Source: Candidatus Nanohalarchaeota archaeon (lineage in GTDB: Archaea; EX4484-52; B79-G9). From it: 13,324 nt of DNA. The DNA lies in assembly GCA_003660865.1 (NCBI GenBank), contig QMVA01000020.1, positions 1 to 13,324 of the forward strand, written 5' to 3'. This document shows positions 1 to 6,812 of the stretch, piece after piece (the first letter of the stretch is position 1; each line of letters starts with the position of its first letter). A program made the translations under genes and the position numbers. Below the pieces are notes generated by a model that was not told the DNA's origin, did not search any database, and saw nothing but the letters and a program-made list of their open reading frames with translations.

Positions 1-200
1 AATGCTCTATTTTTATGGAATGAATTATCATGGGCGGTGGCAGTTAACGATTTTGTTTTATGGTTTATGCACAATCGCCAGTAGTTTTACATAATAGTTA
101 GGGGGTTACTGTTATTGTTTTATCTATTTTTTCATGAATACGGATTATTTTGTGTGGGTCTCGCATATCGATTATGATTTGCTAAACAAATACCAAAAAT
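1..200. other. Intergenic region without a recognisable gene
   Basis: I see no supportable coding region here. The plus strand is T-rich, with several T tracts between about 108 and 132, unlike the A- and C-rich plus strand of the gene that follows. The T tracts could end transcription of a plus-strand gene lying left of the window, since archaeal terminators are often simple U-rich tracts, but no upstream gene is visible to confirm it. Confidence 0.5.
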
Positions 201-208
201 TAATATAA
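200..208 (+). promoter_or_regulatory. Candidate TATA box for the coiled-coil gene
   Basis: The sequence TTAATATAA resembles an archaeal TATA box. A transcript starting about 25 bases downstream would have a short leader of roughly 25 bases before the ATG at 255. That leader includes a GGTG (245-248) that can act as a Shine-Dalgarno site. The placement is by eye only. Confidence 0.4.
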
Positions 209-254
209 ACACCAAAAACCAAAAAAGAACATATAGATTTGTACGGTGCACATA

Positions 255-2063
255 ATGCCAGAAGAAAATAAAACCAATAAAAACAACGGGAAAAAAGAAA
301 TCTCATCCTCAAAGCCATTGCAAGACAACAAACAACAACCCTCTGGCACACCTCAAAAAGACAAAACAGAACTGGAGCCCGTAATAACCCGCGATGAATT
401 CGAAACACTCGAAAAAACAGAACAAAAGAAAAAATTCCTTGGCTTCCTCAAAAGCCTGAAAAAAGACAAGACCGGTCATGACAACAACGCCGCAAGCCAA
501 AGTGACCTTGAAAAAAAAATAAACCAGCTAATGCTAAAAACAGAAAAACTGGAAGGCAAGCTTGAGATATTCCAGTCATCAAAATCCGAATCAGGTGAGC
601 GCATAGCAAACCTTGCCGAAGAAATTGGCGAACTAAGGTCAATGATATTCTCAAAAGAAGACACATTCGCAAAAATCGAAGACGAATTTGAAAAAGTAAA
701 AGAATCAGCAGCACACATGAAACCCGAAAAGATCCATCGCGAGCTCGAAGACCAGTCTGCAGACGTAATGAAAGTGCAGGCGCAAGTGGAACTCCAAAAA
801 AGCCGCATCAACAACTTAGAAAAACTCATCCAAAAAACCGAAAAAATCCTAAACAAATTCAAAAGCTACGAAAATCTTATAGATATCTCAAAAGAAACCA
901 AAAAACAGATCGAAAAAATAAACGACAGCGAAAAATACACATCCCGCATGGCAGCCAAAACCGAAAAAATATTCGCAGAATTAGACGGCCGTCTAACAGA
1001 ATTCCAGAAATACACAAAAGAAATAGACGATATGAACGAAATGCTCAGAGACACAATAAAATCAATCGATTCACTTGAAATAAAAACCGACTCCAAAATA
1101 TCAAAAGATTCCTTCTCAAAAATAAAGCAGGAACAAGACAACAAAACCCTCGAGCAGGACACAAGAATAAAGACACTAAAAGACATAGTCGGCGCAATAG
1201 TCGACAAAATCTCCACCCACGGCGTAAACATATCCCCCCGTGACCTTGAATCAATCAAAATCAGCGTCCACGAAGACATCCTAAGAGAACTCGAAAAAAG
1301 AGTACCCTACGACCTTGACAAAAAAATAAGCATCCTCGACACCATGTCCCGCGACCTGACCTCGAAATTATCCCAACTAGACAAAAAAACATTAAACCCC
1401 CTGCAAGTCCCAAAAAAAGACACCCTCCAAACACCTGCGCCCCACAACGAAAAAGCCCACATGATAGCACAAATAGACAATCTTATCCCTCCCTCAATCA
1501 ATATAACTCCCCAAATCATACCCCAAACTCAATCACCATACAACAACCTCAACAAGCAACCAGCCCACCCTCCTGCGATACAAAACATCCCCCGCCAACC
1601 CGGAGAGACTCATGAACATACCTCGCAAGAACCCTCCCTGCGCCAAAAACACATGGAAAAAGTAAAAAACCTACTCAAAAAAATAAAACCCTCCGCCATG
1701 CAATCCCCTGCTAAACGCGAAACCCTCCCAATACCTCCGCAAAACATCCAAATCCCTCCTGCATATCCAAAAGAAACAGAATCAGAAAACCTCAAAGACA
1801 GCCTCAAAGAATCCATACAACAAAACAAAAAGCTGGGCAAAGACCTGAAAAGCGAAATATCGCGCCTAAAATCCATTTACAAAGAAAAGCAGAACCTCAT
1901 CGAAAACGAAAAAAACACAGGAAAAGACATATTTCAGCAGCAAGTCCTTCTCGATAACGCATCACTTGACTTGGGCATGGCAGAACTCGACCTCCTTGAC
2001 GGAAACGATCAGATCACAAGGCAAAAAATCGAAAAAGTAAGCACCACCCTCGAAAATATTTAA
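255..2063 (+). CDS. Large cytosolic coiled-coil protein, function unknown
   Basis: I do not recognise a family. The 602-residue product has no signal peptide and no membrane segment. A short, charged, N/K/Q-rich head (about 1-80) is followed by a long stretch of heptad-like K/E/L/I-rich sequence (about 82-370), a proline-, glutamine- and asparagine-rich linker (about 373-505), a second coiled segment (about 506-555) and a conserved-looking tail ending in LENI. This is the build of a filament-forming, tethering or scaffold protein; SMC/Rad50 is unlikely because no Walker motif is present. An in-frame GTG at 246 could extend it by three codons, but I prefer the ATG at 255 because GGTG at 245-248 then lies six bases upstream as a Shine-Dalgarno site. 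Codons are strongly A/C-rich and G-poor. The last 22 codons recur in decayed form at 6021-6086. It converges on the flavoprotein gene with an 85-base gap. Confidence 0.85.
   Translation: MPEENKTNKNNGKKEISSSKPLQDNKQQPSGTPQKDKTELEPVITRDEFETLEKTEQKKKFLGFLKSLKKDKTGHDNNAASQSDLEKKINQLMLKTEKLEGKLEIFQSSKSESGERIANLAEEIGELRSMIFSKEDTFAKIEDEFEKVKESAAHMKPEKIHRELEDQSADVMKVQAQVELQKSRINNLEKLIQKTEKILNKFKSYENLIDISKETKKQIEKINDSEKYTSRMAAKTEKIFAELDGRLTEFQKYTKEIDDMNEMLRDTIKSIDSLEIKTDSKISKDSFSKIKQEQDNKTLEQDTRIKTLKDIVGAIVDKISTHGVNISPRDLESIKISVHEDILRELEKRVPYDLDKKISILDTMSRDLTSKLSQLDKKTLNPLQVPKKDTLQTPAPHNEKAHMIAQIDNLIPPSINITPQIIPQTQSPYNNLNKQPAHPPAIQNIPRQPGETHEHTSQEPSLRQKHMEKVKNLLKKIKPSAMQSPAKRETLPIPPQNIQIPPAYPKETESENLKDSLKESIQQNKKLGKDLKSEISRLKSIYKEKQNLIENEKNTGKDIFQQQVLLDNASLDLGMAELDLLDGNDQITRQKIEKVSTTLENI
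1998..2063 (+). repeat. Direct repeat, parental copy (3' end of coiled-coil gene)
   Basis: These last 22 codons, including the stop, match 6021-6086 at 57 of 66 bases by eye, without gaps. A 21-base stretch (2014-2034 against 6037-6057) is identical. The two copies are in the same orientation and flank the minus-strand three-gene metabolic block. Confidence 0.85.
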
Positions 2064-2148
2064 AAACCATTTTGGAAATATTCCATCGTATCTAAAGTAT
2101 ATACTGTCGATGTAAAAGCTTGAAACTCCCTCAATTTCACCAATCGTT

Positions 2149-3507
2149 TCATGATTTTCCATTTGTCTCACAATGCACTATTGCATCCTGTGCCGCACTT
2201 ATTATCGGATACGCTGTTGGAGCAGCTGTAAGTTTCGGATGCGTTGCAATCTGCAGGGTTTCAAATTCAGTCAATAAAGTATTCTTTTGAATACCTAATC
2301 CCATAATATTGACAATTTCTCCTGCTGAAACACCCCCTGCGACTTGACCACCTAAAAAAATCCCGGATTGTTTTGAGAAAATCAATTTAACTTTGAGTTT
2401 GTGCGCTCCCGGCATAGCTCCGGGATGTTTATCAACGCATTCTGCACTTCCAACAACAATTTCAAATCCTTCTTTCAAAGCATTTTTTTCTGTCAGTCCT
2501 ACTGACCCCAAAGTCAGGTCCCCTACATGTGTTGAATAAGCAGCAATAGTGCCTCTATTCTCCCTTATCAGTTTCAGTCCAAATAAATTCGCACCGGCAA
2601 TCCTTGCCTCAGCCGTGGCAGTAGACGCAAGCATGACATCTGTCTTATTTCTCGTGAAAAAGTCCTTTTTCTCAGCACAATCACCCACCGCAAATACATC
2701 CTCATCAGACGTTCTCATATATTCATCAACCAGGATACCTTTACTTCTGCCTATATCCAGACCAGCCATCTTTGCCAGCAAGGAATTAGGAATAGCTCCA
2801 ATACCTAAAATGACGACATCCGAAAGAACAGTCTTATTATTAGAAAGAGTAACAGATTCCACCCGCGCACCACCATTAAACCTCTCGGCTTTCACATTGG
2901 CAATAATATTGACACCTGCATCAACAAGTCTCTCTTTTGCTAGCAGAGAAAACTCCCTGTCAAAAGAATTCACCAGAATTTCCTCCGTCATCTCCACAAC
3001 AGACACATTCACTCCTTTAAGTTTTGAAAGCTCATCTGCAAATTCAACACCAATAAATCCTCCTCCGATAATGACAATATTTTTGGCTTTGCAGATATCC
3101 TGCTTAAGATTTTTTAAATGGTCCATCTCCTTGAGGATAGCATATATCCCATTTCTTTCATTTCCTTCTATATGGGGCATAATCGGATCAGAACCAGTAG
3201 CAAGAACAAGCTTTTTATACTCAAACAACTTGCGGCTCTTGGTTTGTACTTGCCTGCGTTTTGTATTTACTTCAATAACTTCATCCACTTTCCATTCTAT
3301 GTTGTTTTTTTCCAATGGAGCATTTCCAAGAGCATTATCTTCTGGTTTTTTTAAGGTAGTGAACATATACGGGATTCCGCATGGAATCACTCCCACCCCC
3401 GTACTTTTTATCAGCAGAATCTTTTTATCCGGGTAATATTTCTTTGCAGTGACCGCACTGACGATACCTGCAGGCCCGCCACCAACCACAATCACATCAT
3501 ATTTCAC
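2149..3507 (-). CDS. CoA-disulfide reductase / NADH oxidase-type flavoprotein
   Basis: This is a pyridine nucleotide-disulfide oxidoreductase of the single-cysteine branch (CoA-disulfide reductase, NADH oxidase, NAD(P)H sulfur reductase). It carries the FAD-binding VVGGGPAG near residues 7-14, the redox cysteine Cys43 in the context IPCGIPY, ATGSDP at 103-108, the NAD(P)H-binding IGGGFIG at 147-153, the second FAD motif AVGDCA at 273-278, and a C-terminal dimerisation domain. At 452 residues it has the usual family length. A soluble FAD enzyme that uses NAD(P)H to reduce a disulfide, O2 or sulfur is expected; which substrate cannot be read from the sequence. The start is GTG: it overlaps the HPS stop by four bases (GTGA, 3504-3507) and follows GGTGAT, so translation is probably coupled to HPS. 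It is the last gene of the block. Confidence 0.88.
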   Translation of the reverse strand: MKYDVIVVGGGPAGIVSAVTAKKYYPDKKILLIKSTGVGVIPCGIPYMFTTLKKPEDNALGNAPLEKNNIEWKVDEVIEVNTKRRQVQTKSRKLFEYKKLVLATGSDPIMPHIEGNERNGIYAILKEMDHLKNLKQDICKAKNIVIIGGGFIGVEFADELSKLKGVNVSVVEMTEEILVNSFDREFSLLAKERLVDAGVNIIANVKAERFNGGARVESVTLSNNKTVLSDVVILGIGAIPNSLLAKMAGLDIGRSKGILVDEYMRTSDEDVFAVGDCAEKKDFFTRNKTDVMLASTATAEARIAGANLFGLKLIRENRGTIAAYSTHVGDLTLGSVGLTEKNALKEGFEIVVGSAECVDKHPGAMPGAHKLKVKLIFSKQSGIFLGGQVAGGVSAGEIVNIMGLGIQKNTLLTEFETLQIATHPKLTAAPTAYPIISAAQDAIVHCETNGKS

Positions 3508-4154
3508 TTCATCACCCCCCCCAATTCATCAACACCGGCATTCTCAATCGCGCGTTTTATCCTCCCTGCTTCTTTACCGGCATCCTTTGCCTTTGTAACT
3601 GCCGCCCCCACAATAATCACAGATACTTTTGCCTTCGCAAAAACTTCAGCAGTCCTATAATTAATTCCTCCGCCAACCGCGAGCGGAATATGGATTTCCG
3701 TTTCCGCGACAACATCAGTCAACTTTAATCCTTTCTTCTGCTGGTCAAGCCCCACGTGTGGGCATATATAATCTGGTTTCATCTTCTCAATTTCCTTTAC
3801 TCTGGCGGCACCTATATTCATAGTATCCACTACTACCTTAATTCCCAGTTTTTTACCGGCAGTTATAGCTTCACGCACAGTACTCAAATCCGCGGCACCC
3901 ATAACCGTAACTACATCCGCCCCGCCGCCCGCAGCAATCTCAGTTTCAAGAGCGCCGGCATCCATTATCTTCATATCTGCAACAATCTTTTTCTCAGGAA
4001 ACCGTCTCTTCAACTCACGGACAGCAGAAATACCCTCTGATTTTATCAAAGGCGTTCCTGCTTCAAGCCAGTCAACATAATCCCGTGCTTTTTCAGCTAC
4101 CTCTACAGCATCCTCAATATCAGTAAAATCAAGTGCCAGTTGTAATATCGCCAT
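3504..4154 (-). CDS. hxlA: 3-hexulose-6-phosphate synthase (HPS)
   Basis: This 216-residue TIM barrel belongs to the orotidine-5'-phosphate decarboxylase superfamily. HPS condenses formaldehyde with ribulose-5-phosphate to give D-arabino-3-hexulose-6-phosphate; in archaea lacking the oxidative pentose phosphate pathway it commonly runs in reverse to supply ribulose-5-phosphate. Visible motifs are ALD at 7-9, EAGTPLIKSEG at 31-41, the catalytic ADMKIMDAG at 59-67 (Asp60, Lys62, Asp65), HVGLDQQ at 133-139 and the phosphate-binding AVGGGI at 159-164. The length is typical for a stand-alone HPS; no isomerase (PHI) or formaldehyde-activating domain is fused, and no PHI gene is in the window. The ATG at 4154 follows a strong purine-rich Shine-Dalgarno (GGAGGAGGG). 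The 3' end contains a run of eight G on the coding strand and overlaps the next gene. A 110-base gap separates it from gapN upstream. Confidence 0.9.
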   Translation of the reverse strand: MAILQLALDFTDIEDAVEVAEKARDYVDWLEAGTPLIKSEGISAVRELKRRFPEKKIVADMKIMDAGALETEIAAGGGADVVTVMGAADLSTVREAITAGKKLGIKVVVDTMNIGAARVKEIEKMKPDYICPHVGLDQQKKGLKLTDVVAETEIHIPLAVGGGINYRTAEVFAKAKVSVIIVGAAVTKAKDAGKEAGRIKRAIENAGVDELGGVMK

Positions 4155-4256
4155 TAAACCCTCCTCCCTCTAAGTCATTCATTATCAATCGCATAAACGA
4201 TAATACACTCAAAGCAAGCAATATTCGAACGAACTCATACCTGATGTGTCCCAAGT

Positions 4257-4266
4257 CATTTATATC
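4257..4266 (-). promoter_or_regulatory. Possible internal TATA box for hxlA
   Basis: Read on the minus strand, GATATAAATG overlaps the gapN stop codon and lies about 100 bases upstream of the HPS start. It could give HPS and the flavoprotein their own transcript. The 110-base gap would be unusually long for tightly coupled genes, which is the other hint. Weak evidence. Confidence 0.25.
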
Positions 4267-5746
4267 ATTTTGGATTGAACACTATCGTATGTAAAGTAGT
4301 CATTTCATCAATACTGCGCTTTATGCCTTCTCTCCCCATCCCGGACTCCTTATCGCCTCCAAACGGGAAATTACCAATTCCATGTGCTGGCGCAGCATTT
4401 ATCTGGACAGTGCCACTATCGATTCTTAAGCCTGCATTTATCGCTTTATTTATATCATTTGTAAATACAGAAGAATCAAGAGCGAACTCAGATTCATTTG
4501 CAATCCTGATAGCTGTTTCGTAGTCCGCTACATGTATTATCGTAACAACAGGACCAAAAGTCTCTTCCCACGCAATTCTCATATCCGTAGTTACATGATC
4601 AAGAATAGTCGGCTCATAAAACAATCCTTCACCTCTCCTGCCCCCCGCGAGAACTTTAGCTCCTTTGGATACAGCATCCAGAACCAACTCATCAACCTTG
4701 TCAAGCGCGCGCTTATTTATAAGCGGACCAATGGACGTATCCGTATTTCGTGGGTCTCCGCTTTTCCATTTTTTAACCTCAGAAACGACTTTACCCACAA
4801 AGGCACGTGCAACCTTATCCACCACCAGGATTCTGCTTATCGCATCACACCTTTGACCCGAGAATTTCAGGGCGCCTGTAACACACTCCTTTGCCGTTAT
4901 GCTCAAATCAGCATCTTCAAGAACAATACCTGGGCTCTTCCCTCCAAGCTCCATTTGGAGCCTCTTCATCCCCGCAAGCCTAGCTGCGTGATGACCGACA
5001 GCCGTCGACCCTGTAAAAGAAACCATATCTACTTCTTCACTGCCGACAAGAACATCCCCTATCTCAGAAGCACTCCCTGTAACAACATTAATCACCCCTG
5101 CCGGCATCCCTGCATCCTGCATCACCTTCGCAAGCATGAGAATACATATCGGATCATCGCCAGCAGGCTTTACAACAACAGAATTACCAGCAGCAATTGC
5201 CGGTGCAATCTTAGATGTACCGATATATAAAGGATAATTAAACGGGCATATTGCAAGAACCAGACCAAGCGGCTTTCTAAGGACAATACCAATTTTCTCC
5301 GGGTGCCATGGGACTTCATCACCAAGTATTGCCTCACCATAAACCTGTTTCACTTCATCTGCTGCAAACCTGAATCTCTCGATTGTAGCACTGACTTCAC
5401 CCTCCGCAACCTTCACAGGCTTTCCTGCTTCAAGAACAATCGTATCTCTAAAAATATCCCTATTCTCTTCAATAATCTCTGCAATCCTGTTCAATATTTT
5501 TGCCCGCTCAAACGCAGTCATCTTCGCGATCTTATCCTTCGCATCAAACGCAGCACGAACAGCCGCTTCTGCATCCTCCCGGGTCCCTTTGGGTACTTTG
5601 CCGACAATGGACTTATCAAAAGGATTAACAATATCCAGAACCGCCTTGTTCGACGACTCAACCCACTCCCCATCAATCAGCATTTTATATATCTGCACCC
5701 CTGAATCCGCACACGGAAACCTTATCTCATCAAATATGCTCGACAT
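4265..5746 (-). CDS. gapN: Non-phosphorylating NADP-dependent glyceraldehyde-3-phosphate dehydrogenase (GapN type)
   Basis: This 493-residue aldehyde dehydrogenase most resembles archaeal GapN, which oxidises glyceraldehyde-3-phosphate directly to 3-phosphoglycerate with NADP+, bypassing 1,3-bisphosphoglycerate. Visible are PFNYP with the oxyanion Asn170, VVKPAG (Lys193), the FTGS motif at 244-247, the general base Glu266 in MELGGK, the catalytic Cys300 in FSGQRCDA, and the GREGIKRSIDEMT C-terminal stretch. The GQRCDAIS context around the cysteine is what I associate with GapN, but another aldehyde such as lactaldehyde cannot be excluded. The reading frame continues upstream to a GTG at 5827, but the ATG at 5746 follows GGAGGGG at a five-base spacing (5752-5758) and begins at a natural family start, so I chose it. 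It is the first gene of the minus-strand block. Confidence 0.87.
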   Translation of the reverse strand: MSSIFDEIRFPCADSGVQIYKMLIDGEWVESSNKAVLDIVNPFDKSIVGKVPKGTREDAEAAVRAAFDAKDKIAKMTAFERAKILNRIAEIIEENRDIFRDTIVLEAGKPVKVAEGEVSATIERFRFAADEVKQVYGEAILGDEVPWHPEKIGIVLRKPLGLVLAICPFNYPLYIGTSKIAPAIAAGNSVVVKPAGDDPICILMLAKVMQDAGMPAGVINVVTGSASEIGDVLVGSEEVDMVSFTGSTAVGHHAARLAGMKRLQMELGGKSPGIVLEDADLSITAKECVTGALKFSGQRCDAISRILVVDKVARAFVGKVVSEVKKWKSGDPRNTDTSIGPLINKRALDKVDELVLDAVSKGAKVLAGGRRGEGLFYEPTILDHVTTDMRIAWEETFGPVVTIIHVADYETAIRIANESEFALDSSVFTNDINKAINAGLRIDSGTVQINAAPAHGIGNFPFGGDKESGMGREGIKRSIDEMTTLHTIVFNPK

Positions 5747-5779
5747 TTTAACCCCTCCAAAAGAACGCAGGATTATAGT

Positions 5780-5812
5780 CAAAGACACAACTTTCTGGAC
5801 TATATGTCTTTG
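5780..5812 (-). promoter_or_regulatory. Inverted repeat in the gapN leader
   Basis: CAAAGACA (5780-5787) and TGTCTTTG (5805-5812) are perfect eight-base inverted arms around a 17-base centre, 34 bases upstream of the gapN ATG and just before its Shine-Dalgarno site. It could be a repressor operator or an RNA hairpin. The arms and spacing are seen directly; any regulatory role is inference. Confidence 0.4.
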
Positions 5813-5840
5813 CCATCTAGTTAACACCTATTGTTTTTTG

Positions 5841-5879
5841 GTTATATTTGTCAATGTAGTAACAGCGTGAACTATATAT
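5841..5879 (-). promoter_or_regulatory. Candidate promoter region of the gapN block
   Basis: Two A/T-rich boxes on the minus strand could bind TBP: AAATATAAC around 5841-5849 and ATATATAG at 5872-5879. The nearer box would place transcription start near 5815-5820 and give a leader of about 70 bases that contains the 5780-5812 inverted repeat. I cannot choose between the boxes from sequence alone. Confidence 0.35.
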
Positions 5880-5955
5880 GAAATCACAATACTCTGCGCC
5901 ATAATTAATCTTGTTACTGAATGAATCTAATACATCTCAACTTATTAAATCACAT

Positions 5956-5977
5956 AAGATTGCGAATCTTTATAAAA
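5956..5977 (+). promoter_or_regulatory. Candidate promoter with overlapping operator-like palindrome
   Basis: The perfect inverted repeat AAGATT-GCG-AATCTT (5956-5970) runs directly into the TATA-like TTTATAAAA (5969-5977), so a protein bound to the palindrome would cover the position where TFB contacts the BRE. The promoter faces the RNA ligase gene; the predicted start near 6002 would leave a leader of about 125 bases that includes the relic at 6021-6086. Both elements are seen directly; activity is inferred. Confidence 0.4.
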
Positions 5978-6020
5978 CTCCCTCCCACCAAAAAAAGAAC
6001 CGCGAAACTCCGCACATATC

Positions 6021-6086
6021 GACAGAAACAATCAGGTCACAAGGCAAAAAATCGAAAGAGCAAGCACCCCCCTCGAAAACATCTGA
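6021..6086 (+). pseudogene. Relic of the 3' end of a coiled-coil gene paralogue
   Basis: This 66-base stretch aligns without gaps to the last 22 codons of the coiled-coil gene (1998-2063), with nine mismatches. In the parental frame it reads DRNNQVTRQKIER followed by ASTPLENI and a TGA in place of the parental TAA. Six of the 21 sense codons carry amino-acid changes and two carry silent ones, so it shows no sign of being held by selection on the protein. The frame has no usable ATG, GTG or TTG between the upstream TAA (5973-5975) and the repeat, so it is not a gene. It lies between the metabolic block and the RNA ligase gene. Confidence 0.75.
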
Positions 6087-6126
6087 TTCTGCCTGTGCGA
6101 ACCCTTAATACCCAGTCGTGAACATC

Positions 6127-6774
6127 ATGAAAAATAACAATGAATATCCCAAAATCAACTCATTGTGGATGAGAGACACAAAAAACAACAACCATATAAT
6201 CGAAGGAAAGCTATCTAAACATGAATTCGCCATCATCAAAGAATGGCATCTCTTTGAAAAGATACACGGCGTAAACACGCGCATAATTGCAGACATGAAC
6301 CCGCAAGGCAGGATAACCAACATCATCTACGCCGGTAGAACAGACACAGCACAGATGTCTAAAGACATGTCTGCATACCTAAAAAAGACATTCCCCCCTG
6401 AAAAATTCCAGGCCGTATTCAGTCCGAAATTTACCCACCGCGAAGAACCGCATACATACCGCATCGTACTCTACGGTGAAGGTTATGGCGCGAAGATACA
6501 AAAAGGCGGTGGAAAATATCGAAAAGATTGCGCCTTCATTCTCTTTGATGTATGGATTAACAAATGGTGGCTAAACCAGGAGAATGTCAAAGATATTGCA
6601 GAAAAATTAGGCATCAAAAGCGCGCCTTTCATTGGGATATTTAGTATGTCCAAAGCAGTACAATACATAAAATCCAATCCCAAAAGCACAGTAGCGCAAG
6701 AGGACATGGTCATGGAAGGCATTGTAGCAAAAACAGATCCCCCCCCCTATTATTCCGCAACGGCGACCCTGTAA
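6127..6774 (+). CDS. RNA ligase (T4 Rnl2-like) family protein, frameshifted near its C-terminus
   Basis: This is a nucleotidyltransferase-type RNA ligase, which would seal RNA ends through a lysine-AMP intermediate. In order: motif I EKIHGVNTRI with nucleotidyl lysine Lys45; motif III YGEGYGAKIQKGGGKY from about residue 116; motif IIIa FILFDVW at 137-143; motif IV EGIVAK at 197-202. As it stands the frame ends at 6774 in a nonsense-like tail (PPPYYSATATL) and lacks motif V. Directly after a run of nine C (6739-6747) the -1 frame reads LLFRNGDPVMWKLKVCDYQ, a good motif V, ending at 6812. The intact product would be about 228 residues. A GTG at 6118 could extend the start by three codons, but GTGA at 6118-6121 works better as the ribosome site for the ATG at 6127. 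Some members of this family occur in phages, others in cellular genomes. Confidence 0.82.
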   Translation: MKNNNEYPKINSLWMRDTKNNNHIIEGKLSKHEFAIIKEWHLFEKIHGVNTRIIADMNPQGRITNIIYAGRTDTAQMSKDMSAYLKKTFPPEKFQAVFSPKFTHREEPHTYRIVLYGEGYGAKIQKGGGKYRKDCAFILFDVWINKWWLNQENVKDIAEKLGIKSAPFIGIFSMSKAVQYIKSNPKSTVAQEDMVMEGIVAKTDPPPYYSATATL

Positions 6775-6812
6775 TGTGGAAATTAAAAGTCTGTGATTAT
6801 CAGGACAAATAA
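6747..6812 (+). pseudogene. Out-of-frame C-terminal end of the RNA ligase (motif V)
   Basis: These 22 codons including the stop encode LLFRNGDPVMWKLKVCDYQ plus two more residues, matching ligase motif V (WKLK), which binds the triphosphate. They lie one base out of phase with the main ligase frame, at the end of the nine-C tract. One extra C, two fewer C, or -1 slippage on the tract would join them. A sequencing or assembly error in the homopolymer is the simplest explanation. Confidence 0.7.

Noticed and set aside
2064..2148. Possible bidirectional terminator between the converging coiled-coil and flavoprotein genes
   Set aside because: Only a weak GGAA-ATA-TTCC symmetry and no clear U-rich tract on either strand.
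2549..3436. Long open frame (295 codons) on the plus strand
   Set aside because: It lies fully antisense to the flavoprotein gene, whose family motifs are clear, and its translation is low-complexity serine- and proline-rich with no recognisable domain.
4532..5230. Open frame of 232 codons on the plus strand
   Set aside because: It is antisense to gapN, whose catalytic Cys and Glu motifs are plain; the translation is rich in R, N, H and C without domains.
5747..5827. 27-codon upstream extension of gapN from a GTG at 5827
   Set aside because: The internal ATG at 5746 has a strong, well-spaced Shine-Dalgarno; the extension overlaps the leader inverted repeat and resembles no dehydrogenase N-terminus.
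5911..6121. Two small plus-strand frames (65 and 66 codons) in the intergenic region
   Set aside because: Neither is in the frame of the duplicated coiled-coil 3' end, neither has a convincing ribosome site, and the translations are not protein-like.
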